A stretch of DNA of 64,000 nucleotides, taken from the NCBI RefSeq assembly GCF_007833275.1, contig NZ_CP042241.1:1426001-1490000 (forward strand). Direction: 5' to 3'. Made by a program: the position numbers and the translations under genes. Numbering within the stretch: the first letter of the stretch is position 1; each line of letters starts with the position of its first letter. This document shows, piece after piece, positions 19,544 to 28,652 of the stretch. Under the pieces are notes generated by a model, which did not search any database, was not told where the DNA came from, and saw only the letters and a program-made list of their open reading frames with translations. The stretch comes from Salarchaeum sp. JOR-1 (lineage in GTDB: Archaea; Halobacteriota; Halobacteria; Halobacteriales; Halobacteriaceae).

Positions 19544-19633
19544 TACGTGCTGGACGACGCTGATATCGTGTAACCCGCATACTCACACGTACACTATGGT
19601 GGAGGGCCCTGGCGAGATGACGAACACCCGCGC

Positions 19634-20050
19634 ATGCCGGACTCGGTTCCCGACGAACTGCTAGCGTATCTGCGCGAATCGCTCGGCGCGAACTTCCACG
19701 GGGTCGCACACTACGACCGAGAAACAGTCACCACCCAGCTCTCGCCCGACGTGAGCGGGTCACTCGGCGAGGAAACGCTGGCGGATATCGCGGACGACCT
19801 CCGCCTCATGGACGTGGGGCGGACCGCGCAGGAGTCGCTCTACAGCCTCGGATCGCTATACTGCACCATCCGCGCGTTCGACGACGCGCTCCTCCGCCAC
19901 TTCATTCAGGGTGACGAACGCGGCACGCTCGTCTCGCTCGAACCCGAGACCGCGCCCGGACTCACCGACTTCATCTACGACGTCCTCCACATCCTCCACG
20001 AACACTCCGCGCAGGAGATATCGCGCGCGCCACACTGGCGCGCCGAGTGA
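19634..20050 (+). CDS. Haloarchaeal protein of unknown function (138 aa)
   Basis: Not recognised. The 138-residue protein is acidic, with no membrane segment and no metal motif. It has the feel of a small alpha/beta sensor-like domain: LGANFHGVAHYDRETVTTQL, then a helix with ADDLRLMDVGRTAQESLYS and a strand SLYCTIRAFDDALLRHF. It sits alone between a GNAT gene and msrB, ending 5 nt before the convergent msrB stop. Codon usage and composition support a real gene. Confidence 0.65.
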   Translation: MPDSVPDELLAYLRESLGANFHGVAHYDRETVTTQLSPDVSGSLGEETLADIADDLRLMDVGRTAQESLYSLGSLYCTIRAFDDALLRHFIQGDERGTLVSLEPETAPGLTDFIYDVLHILHEHSAQEISRAPHWRAE

Positions 20051-20055
20051 GCGGC

Positions 20056-20442
20056 CTACGTTTCTTCGAAGTCGAGCGCGGCGGAGTTGATGCAGTAGCG
20101 CTTCCCGGTCGGATCCGGGCCGTCTTCGAAGACGTGACCGAGATGGCCGCCGCACTCCGCGCATCGAACCTCGATGCGGCGCATCCCCATGCTGTCGTCG
20201 TCCCGGAACTCCACGCTTCCCTCGACGGCGTCGTAGAAACTCGGCCAGCCCGACCCCTCGTCGTCGAACTTCGTCTCGGAGTCGAACAGCGTCGTCCCAC
20301 AGCCCGCGCAGACGTACGTGCCGTCGTCGTCCTTCCCGACGAACTCGCCCGTGAACTTTCGCTCGGTTCCCGCCTCGCGGAGGATGCGGTACTCTTCGTC
20401 CGTGAGTTCCGCGCGCCACTCCGCGTCGGATTTCTCGACCAT
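20056..20442 (-). CDS. msrB: Peptide-methionine (R)-S-oxide reductase MsrB
   Basis: 128-residue MsrB that repairs methionine-R-sulfoxide in proteins. Seen: two zinc CxxC pairs (CAGC and CAEC), [10 protein letters not shown], and the catalytic Cys in RYCINSAAL. The ATG at 20442 (MVEKSDAEW) fits family length; an upstream in-frame extension is non-conserved and rejected. It is divergent from threonine synthase, with an 80-nt shared upstream region. Confidence 0.95.
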   Translation of the reverse strand: MVEKSDAEWRAELTDEEYRILREAGTERKFTGEFVGKDDDGTYVCAGCGTTLFDSETKFDDEGSGWPSFYDAVEGSVEFRDDDSMGMRRIEVRCAECGGHLGHVFEDGPDPTGKRYCINSAALDFEET

Positions 20443-20522
20443 ACCCCGTGTAGTGCGTGGAGGGTAAGGAGGGTTGCGTCCGACCCCCCGAGGTTTTGCC
20501 GGTAGTCCGCGAACCACGGGGT

Positions 20523-21674
20523 ATGTCCGACCTCGTCTGCGACGCCTGCGGGAACACGTACCCCGACGGCGACCGCCAGCACTGCGACTGCGGGGAGACG
20601 CTCTGGTACGAACTCGCGACCGACTTCGCGTGGCCCGAGACTTCGGGAAGTCTCTGGGCGTACAGCGACCTCCTGCCGGCGAGCAATCCCGTGGGAATCG
20701 AGCGCGCGGCCGGGGGCACGCCGCTCGTGCGTGCGCCCCGTCTCGACGACTACGCCGGCTGTCGGGTGCGCGTGAAGGACGAGTCCGCGAACCCGACCGG
20801 GTCGTTCAAGGATCGGGGAACGGCGGTCGCCACGGCCGCGCTCCGCGAACGCGGCGCGGACGCAATCGGCACCGTCAGTCACGGGAACATGGCGATGAGC
20901 ACCGCCGCGCACGCCGCGAGCGCCGGCATGGACGCCGTCGTGCTCGTCCCCGACGGGATCCCCGAGGAACGCCTCGGGCACATCGCGCGCTACGACCCCG
21001 AACTGTACGCCGTCTCTGGCGACTACGGACGGCTCTACGAGGCATCGTTCTCGCTCTCGCCGACGTTCGTCAACTCCGACTCCCCGCTCCGCGTCGCCGG
21101 TCAGAAGACCACCGTCGTCGAACTCCTCCACCAGTTCGACGGCGTCCCGGACGCCGTCGTCGTCCCCGTCTCCTCCGGCGGGCACGCGAGCGGCACGTGG
21201 AAGGCCGTGCGGGAACTCGACGCCGCCGGCGCAATCGAGTCCGTTCCCGAACTCCACTTCGCGCAGGCCGCCGCCTGCGACCCCATCGCACGCGCCTACC
21301 GGAACGGCGACGAGACCATCTCGCCCATCGACAATAGTACGGAGACTGTCGCGTACTCCATCGCGAACGCCGACCCGCCGAGCGGGACTCGAGTGCTTCG
21401 CGCCGCCCGCGACACCGGCGGGAGCGTGCGCTCCGTGGACGACGACGCCATCCTCGACGCGCAGCGCGCGCTCGCCGAACGCGCCGGGCTCGCTGTCGAG
21501 GCCGCGTCCGCCACGTCGCTCGCCGCCGTCCGCGAACTCACCGAGTCGGGACGACTCGACGAGGCCGACGACGTGGCGGTCGTCGCCACCGGCACGGGCT
21601 TCCGCGAACGCCCGCCGACGCCCGACACCGTCGCGCGCGTCACACAGACTGCGCTCCGCGAACGCCTCCGCTAG
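20523..21674 (+). CDS. thrC: Threonine synthase (or threonine-synthase-like PLP lyase)
   Basis: 383-residue fold-type II PLP enzyme converting O-phosphohomoserine to threonine. Seen: an N-terminal zinc-ribbon-like [19 protein letters not shown], the PLP lysine in [20 protein letters not shown] for phosphate contacts, and the glycine loop [10 protein letters not shown]. The ATG at 20523 begins the ribbon. Several paralogues are usual in haloarchaea and a related lyase cannot be excluded. The stop overlaps the helicase stop by CTAG. Confidence 0.85.
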   Translation: MSDLVCDACGNTYPDGDRQHCDCGETLWYELATDFAWPETSGSLWAYSDLLPASNPVGIERAAGGTPLVRAPRLDDYAGCRVRVKDESANPTGSFKDRGTAVATAALRERGADAIGTVSHGNMAMSTAAHAASAGMDAVVLVPDGIPEERLGHIARYDPELYAVSGDYGRLYEASFSLSPTFVNSDSPLRVAGQKTTVVELLHQFDGVPDAVVVPVSSGGHASGTWKAVRELDAAGAIESVPELHFAQAAACDPIARAYRNGDETISPIDNSTETVAYSIANADPPSGTRVLRAARDTGGSVRSVDDDAILDAQRALAERAGLAVEAASATSLAAVRELTESGRLDEADDVAVVATGTGFRERPPTPDTVARVTQTALRERLR

Positions 21675-23482
21675 TCCCGGAACGCGACCGCCTGCGCGTC
21701 CGCCTCCCGCACCCGCACGCCCTTCTCGGAGAGATGGCGCGTCCGCCGCCGCGCGTGGTCTTCTTCTTCCGTGCCCCGGGTGGCGAGGACGTAGACGAGC
21801 GCGCGGCCGGCCGGCCGCATCGTCCGGCCCGCGCGCTGCGCGCCCTGCCGTCGACTCCCGCCGAGGCCGGACGCGACGATAGCGAGTTCGGCGTCCGGGA
21901 GGTCGATTCCCTCGTCGCCCACCCGGGAGACGATGAGCGCGTCCCGCTCCCCGCTCCGGAACTGCCCGAACAGCCGTTCTCGTCGCGGATGCGGCGTCTC
22001 CCCGCTCACGAACGGGACGTTCAGGGCGTCCGCCAGTCGGTCGCCCTGGTCGAGGTAGTCCGCGAAAATCAGCGTCTTCGCCTCCGAGTGCGCCGCGCGC
22101 AGGTGTCGGATCTCCTCGACCTTCGCGGGGTTCGAGGCCGCGCGCTTCCGGCGCTCGTGACCGTCAGCGGACGCCCACTCGTAGCGGTCGTCCTCGGAGC
22201 GCCACGGCACGTACCGGATTTCGACTTCGGGCTCCTGCACGAACCCCGCGTCGAACAGCGCGTCCCAGTCCGTCCCGATCGGCGGCCCGACGAGCGTGTA
22301 GATGTCGGTCTCGCGGTCGTCCTCCCGGATCGGCGTCGCGCTCAAGCCCAGTCGGTGCTTGCTCTGGAGATTCGCCGCGCGCCGGAACACCGGGCTCGGG
22401 ATGTGATGGGCTTCGTCGAGGATGATGAGCCCCCACTCCCGCGAGTCGAACAGCTGTCGGTGTCTGTCCATCCCCGCCGTCTGGTAGGTCGCGATGGTCA
22501 CAGAGCGCAGCTCCTTCCGGCCGCCGTGGTACTCGCCGATTTGGTCGTCGGTGAGCGTGGTGTGTTCGAGCAGGTTCTCCCGCCACTGCGACGCCAGCTC
22601 GCGGGACGGAACGAGGATGAGGGTCTCGCCGCCGACGGACGCCATCACGCCCATCCCGGCGACGGTCTTCCCGCTCCCCGGCGGCCCGACGAGCACGCCC
22701 GACCCCTGGCGCTCGAAGCGCGCGACCCAGTCCGCCTGGTAGTCCCGCAGGTCGAGGGTGAGTTCGACGTCGAGCGGTTCGCCGCCGTCGAGGTCGCGTT
22801 CGTCCCGCACGGGATACCCGGCCTCGTAGAGGACGCGCTTCACTTCCGAGACCTTCTCCGCGTTCACCCAGGACGTGTCGTCGCTGATGGGCGCGCGAAG
22901 GTGGGAGTCGTCCAATTTCTGTCGGGCGACGTTCCCCATCACGTCGTCCGACGCGGCCTCCAGCACGGTGTACCCTTCCTCGTGCGTGCGGAGCGTGAAC
23001 TGGTGGGCGCGCCGCCACTGGCCCTCCACGAACTCCTCGATGGGGTCGGAGCGGCGGTTCGTCACCTCCCGAACCGCCGCGAGCAGGTCGTCGAGGGAGT
23101 CGTAGGGCGAACTCCACACGTCCTCCTTCCTGACTCGGTACCGGTACGCGCCGTCCCGCGTCGTGTCCGCCAGGTGCGCGAACTGGCTGAGGCGGGCGCG
23201 CGTGAACTGCCGGGGCTGGTCGACGACGACCTCGCGCTGCTCGGGGAACACGACGACGCGCTCGGTCTCCGCGGTCGCCGCGTAATCCGAGGGATAGTAG
23301 ACAACGGGGTCGTTCGACACGTCCCGGCGTTCCACGCCCTCTCCCACGAGGTCGTCGAGGCCGTCGCTCGCGTCGGCCTGCGACTCCTCGCGGTGGGTCG
23401 CCACGTCCGTCGCGGTGACGACGGGACTCCCGACGGATTCGAGCGCGTCGTAGAACGCGGACAGCGAGAACTCCTCTGACAC
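21671..23482 (-). CDS. rad25: XPB/Rad25-type DNA repair helicase
   Basis: 603-residue superfamily 2 helicase related to eukaryotic XPB. Seen: an N-terminal haloarchaeal extension and damage-recognition-like region (about 1-245), Walker A GPPGSGKT at 266-273, DEAH box at about 356-359, motif III GLSATPIRE, and motif VI QRAGRTMRP in the second RecA domain. Archaeal XPB acts in nucleotide excision repair, often with the Bax1 nuclease; no Bax1 gene is visible here. Its 40-nt separation from the Liv operon 2 end suggests its own transcript. Confidence 0.92.
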   Translation of the reverse strand: MSEEFSLSAFYDALESVGSPVVTATDVATHREESQADASDGLDDLVGEGVERRDVSNDPVVYYPSDYAATAETERVVVFPEQREVVVDQPRQFTRARLSQFAHLADTTRDGAYRYRVRKEDVWSSPYDSLDDLLAAVREVTNRRSDPIEEFVEGQWRRAHQFTLRTHEEGYTVLEAASDDVMGNVARQKLDDSHLRAPISDDTSWVNAEKVSEVKRVLYEAGYPVRDERDLDGGEPLDVELTLDLRDYQADWVARFERQGSGVLVGPPGSGKTVAGMGVMASVGGETLILVPSRELASQWRENLLEHTTLTDDQIGEYHGGRKELRSVTIATYQTAGMDRHRQLFDSREWGLIILDEAHHIPSPVFRRAANLQSKHRLGLSATPIREDDRETDIYTLVGPPIGTDWDALFDAGFVQEPEVEIRYVPWRSEDDRYEWASADGHERRKRAASNPAKVEEIRHLRAAHSEAKTLIFADYLDQGDRLADALNVPFVSGETPHPRRERLFGQFRSGERDALIVSRVGDEGIDLPDAELAIVASGLGGSRRQGAQRAGRTMRPAGRALVYVLATRGTEEEDHARRRTRHLSEKGVRVREADAQAVAFRD

Positions 23483-23522
23483 TACCGCGGCTTGGAGCGC
23501 GACGGAAAAGAAGGGCGCGGAA

Positions 23523-24221
23523 TTAGCCGCCGAGGTAGGCGTCCCGGATGTAGTCGTCGCCCCGCAGGTCGTCCGGCGTGCCGTCCTTCTCGATGCGGCC
23601 GTTCTCCAGGAGGTAGATGTGGTCGGCGTGGTTCATCGCGAACGTCACGTTCTGCTCGCACAGCAGGACGGTGACGCCGTCCGCTCGGATCTCCTCGATG
23701 GCGTCGGAGATGTCTTCGAGGATGACGGGCGCGAGGCCGAGCGTCGGTTCGTCCAGGATGAGCAACTCGGGGTCGCCCATCAGGGCGCGGCCGATGGCGA
23801 GCATCTGTTGCTCGCCGCCGCTCATCGTGCGCGCGTTCTGTCCCTTGCGCTCTTCGAGCGTCGGGAACACGTCGTAGACGTACTCCAACCGTTCGGCCTC
23901 GCCGTCGCCGTGGCGGTACGCGCCGAGCGTGAGGTTGTCCTCGACGCTCATGTACCCGAAGAGGTCGCGGTCTTCCGTGCAGTGGATGAGGCCGTCGGCG
24001 ACGAGGTCGCTCGCGTCCACGGACGCCACTTCCGTGCCGTCGTACGTGACGCTCCCGTCGTACGGCCGGAAGCCCGTCACGGTGTTCGCGAGCGTGGATT
24101 TCCCGGCGCCGTTCGGCCCGATGACGCTCACGATACTCCCCTCCTCGACGCCGAGGCTGACGCCGCGGAGCGCCGTCACTTCCCCGTACGACACGGCGAG
24201 GTCGTCGATGTTCAGAATCAT
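23523..24221 (-). CDS. livF: ABC transporter ATP-binding protein, LivF family (operon 2)
   Basis: 232-residue ATPase, last gene of the second HAAT importer. Seen: GPNGAGKST at 35-43, signature MSGGEQQMLAIGRAL, Walker B LLILDEPTLGL, and LLCEQNVTFA. Its start overlaps the LivG stop by four bases. It is clearly diverged from the LivF at 15871, so the two importers are not a recent duplication. Confidence 0.92.
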   Translation of the reverse strand: MILNIDDLAVSYGEVTALRGVSLGVEEGSIVSVIGPNGAGKSTLANTVTGFRPYDGSVTYDGTEVASVDASDLVADGLIHCTEDRDLFGYMSVEDNLTLGAYRHGDGEAERLEYVYDVFPTLEERKGQNARTMSGGEQQMLAIGRALMGDPELLILDEPTLGLAPVILEDISDAIEEIRADGVTVLLCEQNVTFAMNHADHIYLLENGRIEKDGTPDDLRGDDYIRDAYLGG

Positions 24222-24973
24222 ATCTCGTCCCCTCCCAGGTAGGCTTCCTGCACGGTCTCGTCGTTCCGTATCTCCTCGGGCGTTCCCTCCGCGATTTTCG
24301 CGCCGAACTGGATGACGATTGCGCGGTCGATGAGGGAGAGCAGGCCGCGCATGTTGTGGTCGACGACGACCAGCGTGATGCCCTCGTCGCGGAGGTCGGT
24401 GAGGAGGTCGCTTAGCTCCGTGACCTCGCCGCTCGACAAGCCCGCGAACGGTTCGTCGACCAGGAGGAGGTCGGGGTCGGTCGCGAGCGCACGCCCCAGT
24501 TCGAGGCGGAGCAGTCCGGCGTGCGGGAGTTCGTCCGGCGTCTGGTGGAGGCGGTCGCCGAGGCCGACGCGCTCGCAGAGTTCGCGTGCGCGCTCTTCGG
24601 TCTCCCCGCGGAGCCCGGAGAGCGAGAACAGCTTGTCGGGTGCGAGCGCGAGCGCGACGTTCCGGAGGACGGTTCGGTCGTCCAGCGGCTTGAACGACTG
24701 GAAGGTGCGCGCCATTCCGCGCTTCACCATCTCGTAGGCGGGTTCGCCGGTCACGTCCTCGCCGTGGTAGTGGACGCTCCCGCTCGTCGGTTCGTACGCG
24801 CCGGTGACGCAGTTGAACGTCGTGGACTTCCCCGCGCCGTTCGGGCCGATGAACCCGAGGATTTCTCCCGCCTCCACGACGAAGGAGAGGTCGTCCACGG
24901 CGGTGAGGCCGCCGAACTCCTTCCGGAGGTTGTTCAGGACGAGCAGGCCGTCGTCGGGCGCGTACTCAGTCAT
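24218..24973 (-). CDS. livG: ABC transporter ATP-binding protein, LivG family (operon 2)
   Basis: 251-residue ATPase. Seen: Walker [10 protein letters not shown] at 43-51, the LivG-style signature region [16 protein letters not shown], Walker [12 protein letters not shown] and the VVDHNM switch. The ATG at 24973 (MTEYAPDDG) is preferred to an in-frame GTG/ATG pair nine bases upstream. The gene overlaps the LivM stop by 8 nt. Confidence 0.9.
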   Translation of the reverse strand: MTEYAPDDGLLVLNNLRKEFGGLTAVDDLSFVVEAGEILGFIGPNGAGKSTTFNCVTGAYEPTSGSVHYHGEDVTGEPAYEMVKRGMARTFQSFKPLDDRTVLRNVALALAPDKLFSLSGLRGETEERARELCERVGLGDRLHQTPDELPHAGLLRLELGRALATDPDLLLVDEPFAGLSSGEVTELSDLLTDLRDEGITLVVVDHNMRGLLSLIDRAIVIQFGAKIAEGTPEEIRNDETVQEAYLGGDEI

Positions 24974-26096
24974 CCCGACCACCCCGGAAGAACTCGCGGA
25001 ACCGCTCCAGCGTCTGCTCGACGGGCGTCCGGCCGCCGTCCGCGGCCGCGCCGTCCGCGCCGATGAGGCTGCGGCCCGTGACGATACCCCAGCGGAGCAC
25101 GCCGCCCGGGAGCGCGAACAGGATGAACAGGGTGACGACTGCGAAGATGACGAGGTCGAGGTCGCCGACGCTCACGCCGAGACCCGGAACGGTCGCGTTC
25201 ACGTTGCTGAGCTGGCTGCGGAAGACGCTGAGGAACATCCCGCCGAGCGCCGCGCCGACGATGGTTCCCATCCCGCCCAGCACGGACGCGATGATGACCT
25301 CGATGCTCACCGTCTGCGCGAGCAACTGACTCGGCGTCGGACTCGCCATCGGCGTGTGCACGAACACCGCGCCCGCGAGACCGCCGACGCTCGCGGACAG
25401 CACGAACGCGAACGTCTTGAACTTCGCCGGGTTCAGGCCGGACGCCGCGACGGCGTCCTCGTCCTCTCGGATCGCGGTGAGGATGGATCCGGCGTCCGAG
25501 CGCGTCACCGCGAGCAGCACGGCGAGTATCAGGACGAACAGCGCGAACCCGACGTAGAAGTACACGTACGTCTCCTGTGCGAACCCGCTGGTCGCCACGA
25601 GCGGGTCGGGGTTGGAGACGCCGAGTTCGCCGCCGAACACGTCGCTGCGCCAGATGAAAACCTGGAGCAGGATGAGCGGCGCGACCAGCGTCACGAGCGA
25701 CAGATAGGGGCCTTCGAGGCGGAGCGCGGGCACGCCGATGAGGAGGCCCGCGACCGCCGCGAGCACCGTGCCGAGCGCGACCGCGGCGACCGGCGGGACG
25801 CCCCAGCCGAGGTTCAACAGCGCGCTCCCGTAGCCGCCGATGGCGAAGAAGAGCGCGTGCCCGAAGCTTATCTGGCCCGTGTAGCCCGACACCGAATCCC
25901 AGCTCATCGCGAACATCCCGATGAACATCGCGATCGTGATCGTGCGGATGTGCAGGAGGCCCTGGTCGCCCGCGTACAGGAGCTCCATCCAGAACGGCGT
26001 GAGCCCCAGGAGCGCGAGCGCGAGCAGTCCCAGTTGTTGGCGGAGCGGGAGCGACAGCGGATTCAGCTTCGAAGTGAGTGTGTCCGACATCGTCAC
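24966..26096 (-). CDS. livM: ABC transporter permease, LivM family (operon 2)
   Basis: 376-residue permease with about nine or ten hydrophobic segments. Seen: [20 protein letters not shown] in the first third and [14 protein letters not shown] in the coupling region. The C-terminus extends about 40 charged residues past the last membrane span. A GTG start at 26096 overlaps the LivH stop as GTGA, like its counterpart in operon 1; an ATG two codons later is the alternative. Confidence 0.9.
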   Translation of the reverse strand: MTMSDTLTSKLNPLSLPLRQQLGLLALALLGLTPFWMELLYAGDQGLLHIRTITIAMFIGMFAMSWDSVSGYTGQISFGHALFFAIGGYGSALLNLGWGVPPVAAVALGTVLAAVAGLLIGVPALRLEGPYLSLVTLVAPLILLQVFIWRSDVFGGELGVSNPDPLVATSGFAQETYVYFYVGFALFVLILAVLLAVTRSDAGSILTAIREDEDAVAASGLNPAKFKTFAFVLSASVGGLAGAVFVHTPMASPTPSQLLAQTVSIEVIIASVLGGMGTIVGAALGGMFLSVFRSQLSNVNATVPGLGVSVGDLDLVIFAVVTLFILFALPGGVLRWGIVTGRSLIGADGAAADGGRTPVEQTLERFREFFRGGRDD

Positions 26097-26956
26097 TCGG
26101 TGAATTCACGGCCGAACAGGCCTTCGGGTTTCGCGAGCAGTATCAGTACCAGTACCACCAGTGACGCCAGTCCGCTGAGCGAGGAATCGACGTACGACAT
26201 CGTGAACGTCTCGAGGAAGCCGATGATGTACGCGCCGATGACGCTCCCGCGGATGGAGCCGATGCCCCCGAGGACGACGATGCTGAACGACAGGACGAGC
26301 GGCGCACGTCCCATGCTCCAGGACGCGGTCTGAATCGACCCGAGGAAGAGGCCGGCGAGGCCGGCGAACGCGCCCGCGAGCACCCACGTGTAGAGGTACA
26401 TGCGGTCGCTTTCGATACCGACGAGGGACGCCCCCTTCGTCGACATGCTCGTCGCGAGGATGGCCTTCCCGGTCTTCGTGTAGTTGATGGCGAAGAACAG
26501 GAGGCCGATGATGACCCAGGAGAGCGCGAACACGAGGAGGCTGTTCGCCTGGATGCCGCCCGCGATGGAGACCTGTCCCGTCAGGAGGGAGGAGATGACC
26601 GCGGGCTGCGTGCCGAACCCTTGCTTGATGATCTCTTCGACGGCGATGGCGGTGACGAGCGTGAGAATCATCACCGTTATCGGGTCGTCCTCGACGCGCT
26701 GAATCATCCCCTTGTAGAGCGCCGCGCTGAACAGCCCGGGTACGAGGATGGCGGCGAGCGCGCCGACCCAGATGCTAAAGCCGAACACTTCCGAGGCGTA
26801 GTACGCGCTGAACGCGCCGATGGTGACGGTCGCGCCGTGCGCGAGGTTGAGGACGCCGCCCACCCCGAAGATGAGGGTGAAGCCGATGGCGACGAGCGCG
26901 TACAGCGCGCTCATCATCACGGCGTTCGCGACGACGTCGATCAGTGGCAGCGCCAT
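26093..26956 (-). CDS. livH: ABC transporter permease, LivH family (operon 2)
   Basis: 287-residue permease. Seen: [19 protein letters not shown] near the N-terminus and [14 protein letters not shown] near the C-terminus, with about eight hydrophobic segments. One base separates it from the binding-protein stop. It is the pore partner of the adjacent LivM. Confidence 0.9.
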   Translation of the reverse strand: MALPLIDVVANAVMMSALYALVAIGFTLIFGVGGVLNLAHGATVTIGAFSAYYASEVFGFSIWVGALAAILVPGLFSAALYKGMIQRVEDDPITVMILTLVTAIAVEEIIKQGFGTQPAVISSLLTGQVSIAGGIQANSLLVFALSWVIIGLLFFAINYTKTGKAILATSMSTKGASLVGIESDRMYLYTWVLAGAFAGLAGLFLGSIQTASWSMGRAPLVLSFSIVVLGGIGSIRGSVIGAYIIGFLETFTMSYVDSSLSGLASLVVLVLILLAKPEGLFGREFTE

Positions 26957-26957
26957 C

Positions 26958-28322
26958 TTATACCCAGGGCGGACTCTCGTACTCGCCGGCTGCGAGGCTG
27001 TCCGGGTAGATGGTGGTCTGCTTGCCGCCGTCCCCGCTCTCGGTCGGCTTCCACTGGAGCCAGAGCGGACGGACGCCGTTCTCGCCGGTTCGGTCGTACA
27101 CGACGTCGTGCGGGTACTCCGCGTTCTTCCCGTAGTACCGAACCGTGCCGGCAGTTCCGGTGAAGCTCATGCTCTCCAGTTCGGCGACCACGTCGTCGGG
27201 GTTCCGAGACCCCGCGTTCTCGGCCGCGGCCGCGTAGTTCTTCACGGCGTCGTACGCGATGTAGCCCGTGTAGACGGGGTACTTTCCGACCATATCGTGG
27301 TACGCGTTCGCGTACGGAACCGTCTTCTCCGTGATTTCGGAGTTCGGCGTCGCGGTGTTCTGGGTGACGCCGTACGCGCACGCGCCGTTGACGAGCCCCC
27401 AGTAGGAGGGGAGCTGCATCGGCACGTGGATGCCGCCGAACGCGAACGGACGCTGCTGTTTCGCGTACTGGACGAGCGCCGTGCTTCCGGAGTGCGCCAT
27501 CGCGACGAACGCGGCGTCCGCGCCGGACGCCTCCACCTGGTCGTAGATGGTGGAGAAGTCCTTCGTTTCGCCCGAGTACCGCTTCATCCCCGCGACTTCG
27601 ACGCCGGCGTCCGCGAGCTGGTTCCGGAGGACTTCGTCCACGGGCTCGGTCCACGTGTAGTCCTCGGTGAGGACGTAGACGGAGTCCCAGCCCATGTCGG
27701 AGAAGTTCGCTTCCGCGAAGTCCACCATGTTCGCGCCGAGGAAGTGCGCGTTCACGGGGCCGGTTCGGAACCAGTACTTGTACTTCTCGTACTCGTCCTT
27801 CAGCATCGTGGAGGCCTCGGGCGTCGCTGCGCCCGCGGTCATGTGGACTTTCTGCTGGCCCGCGATGCTGTCCATGAGGTTGAGGAGAACCTCGCTCGTG
27901 AACACGCCGGTCGTGAAGTCGACGTTCTCGCTGACGGTGAGCTCCTCGTACTTCGTCTTCCCGCGCTGGGGCTGTTCGTTCGTCGTCTTCACGAACACCT
28001 CGACGTCGTTTCCGAGGACGCCGCCGTTCGCGTTCAGCTCCTCGGCGGCGAGCTCCGCGGAGCGCGCGATAGAGTTCCCGATCGGGTTCTCCGTGCCCGT
28101 GTGTGAGGTGAGGACGCCGACTTTGAACGTGCCGCTCGGCGCGTCACTGCTGCTGCCGCCGCCGAGACAGCCGGCGGACGCCGCGAGGCCGGCCGCACCC
28201 GTTCCCTTGAGGAACGTCCGCCGATCCGCACTCGCCCCTATAGCGCTAACGATGTTTCGTTCCCCCTCGACTTCGTTACCAGAACAACGCCCATTGTCGT
28301 TCTGACTACCTTCGTTAACCAT
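26958..28322 (-). CDS. ABC transporter substrate-binding lipoprotein, HAAT type (operon 2)
   Basis: 454-residue receptor. Seen: an N-terminal polar region, Tat motif DRRTFLKGTG at 33-42, lipobox ASAGC with Cys52, then a type I binding fold beginning FKVGVLTSHTGTENPIG. First gene of the second importer. The first codons and the bases before them match the receptor gene of operon 1 exactly (TACCAATGGTTAACGA), although the proteins have otherwise diverged, pointing to shared ancestry of promoter and start. Ligand unknown; an amino acid or a carboxylate are both possible. Confidence 0.9.
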   Translation of the reverse strand: MVNEGSQNDNGRCSGNEVEGERNIVSAIGASADRRTFLKGTGAAGLAASAGCLGGGSSSDAPSGTFKVGVLTSHTGTENPIGNSIARSAELAAEELNANGGVLGNDVEVFVKTTNEQPQRGKTKYEELTVSENVDFTTGVFTSEVLLNLMDSIAGQQKVHMTAGAATPEASTMLKDEYEKYKYWFRTGPVNAHFLGANMVDFAEANFSDMGWDSVYVLTEDYTWTEPVDEVLRNQLADAGVEVAGMKRYSGETKDFSTIYDQVEASGADAAFVAMAHSGSTALVQYAKQQRPFAFGGIHVPMQLPSYWGLVNGACAYGVTQNTATPNSEITEKTVPYANAYHDMVGKYPVYTGYIAYDAVKNYAAAAENAGSRNPDDVVAELESMSFTGTAGTVRYYGKNAEYPHDVVYDRTGENGVRPLWLQWKPTESGDGGKQTTIYPDSLAAGEYESPPWV

Positions 28323-28330
28323 TGGTACGG

Positions 28331-28354
28331 TGTGGTCTTACAGGACGGACCACA
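28331..28354. promoter_or_regulatory. Perfect 7-bp inverted repeat in the operon 2 promoter
   Basis: TGTGGTC at 28331-28337 is mirrored by GACCACA at 28348-28354, with a 10-nt spacer. A third related half-site, TGTGGTG, lies at 28363-28369. The repeat lies between the TATA element and the start codon of the binding-protein gene, so bound protein would block initiation: a candidate repressor operator. Confidence 0.5.
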
Positions 28355-28363
28355 TAAGTATGT
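28354..28363 (-). promoter_or_regulatory. TATA element of Liv-type operon 2
   Basis: On the minus strand this reads ACATACTTAT, identical to the element of operon 1, and lies 32-41 nt before the ATG at 28322. The identical element plus identical start context is the support. Confidence 0.55.
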
Positions 28364-28460
28364 GTGGTGGTATCACTCGAAGACCGGGGCAAAAACTGCT
28401 CCGAGTGTCGCGCGGGCGTTCACGATCGGCGGTCGGCGAGTTTTTTAGACGTACACGTGT

Positions 28461-28490
28461 GCGAATATATAAAAAATATTTATCTAAAAA
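28461..28490 (+). promoter_or_regulatory. Strong AT-rich promoter of the microgene
   Basis: A run of almost only A and T (GCGAATATATAAAAAATATT and the bases after it) in a region of otherwise very high GC. The TTTATCTA part (28479-28486) is about 26-33 nt before the ATG at 28512, the spacing of an archaeal TATA box for a leaderless mRNA. One of the most AT-rich stretches in the window. Confidence 0.65.
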
Positions 28491-28511
28491 TGGGTGATAT
28501 AAACGATTGCA

Positions 28512-28652
28512 ATGTCCGAAAGCAACCAGGGCAAGATCGCATCGTTCCTCACTGACAACCCCCGCATGATCGGCGTCCTCTTCACGATGACGCTCCTCCT
28601 CGCCCAGACGGGCGCCGTCTCCGCAAGCAACGTCGCCATCAACGGCCCCTAA
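28512..28652 (+). CDS. 46-residue hydrophobic microprotein (DUF7503-like)
   Basis: Short gene encoding a 46-aa peptide: polar N-terminus MSESNQGKIASFLTDNPR, then a hydrophobic stretch GVLFTMTLLLAQTGAVSA and a short tail ending NGP. It looks like a signal-anchored or membrane-inserting peptide with a possible AxA-type cleavage site. From memory it resembles the haloarchaeal DUF7503 microproteins; I could not check this. It has a strong AT-rich promoter, appears leaderless, and its TAA overlaps the stop of the convergent CHAT protease by four bases (CTAA). Possible roles are protease substrate, membrane effector or sensor; none is shown. Confidence 0.75.
   Translation: MSESNQGKIASFLTDNPRMIGVLFTMTLLLAQTGAVSASNVAINGP

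Noticed and set aside
28364-28555. 63-codon plus-strand frame before the microgene
   Set aside because: It runs through the AT-rich promoter and overlaps the microgene in a different frame; it has no conserved-looking feature.
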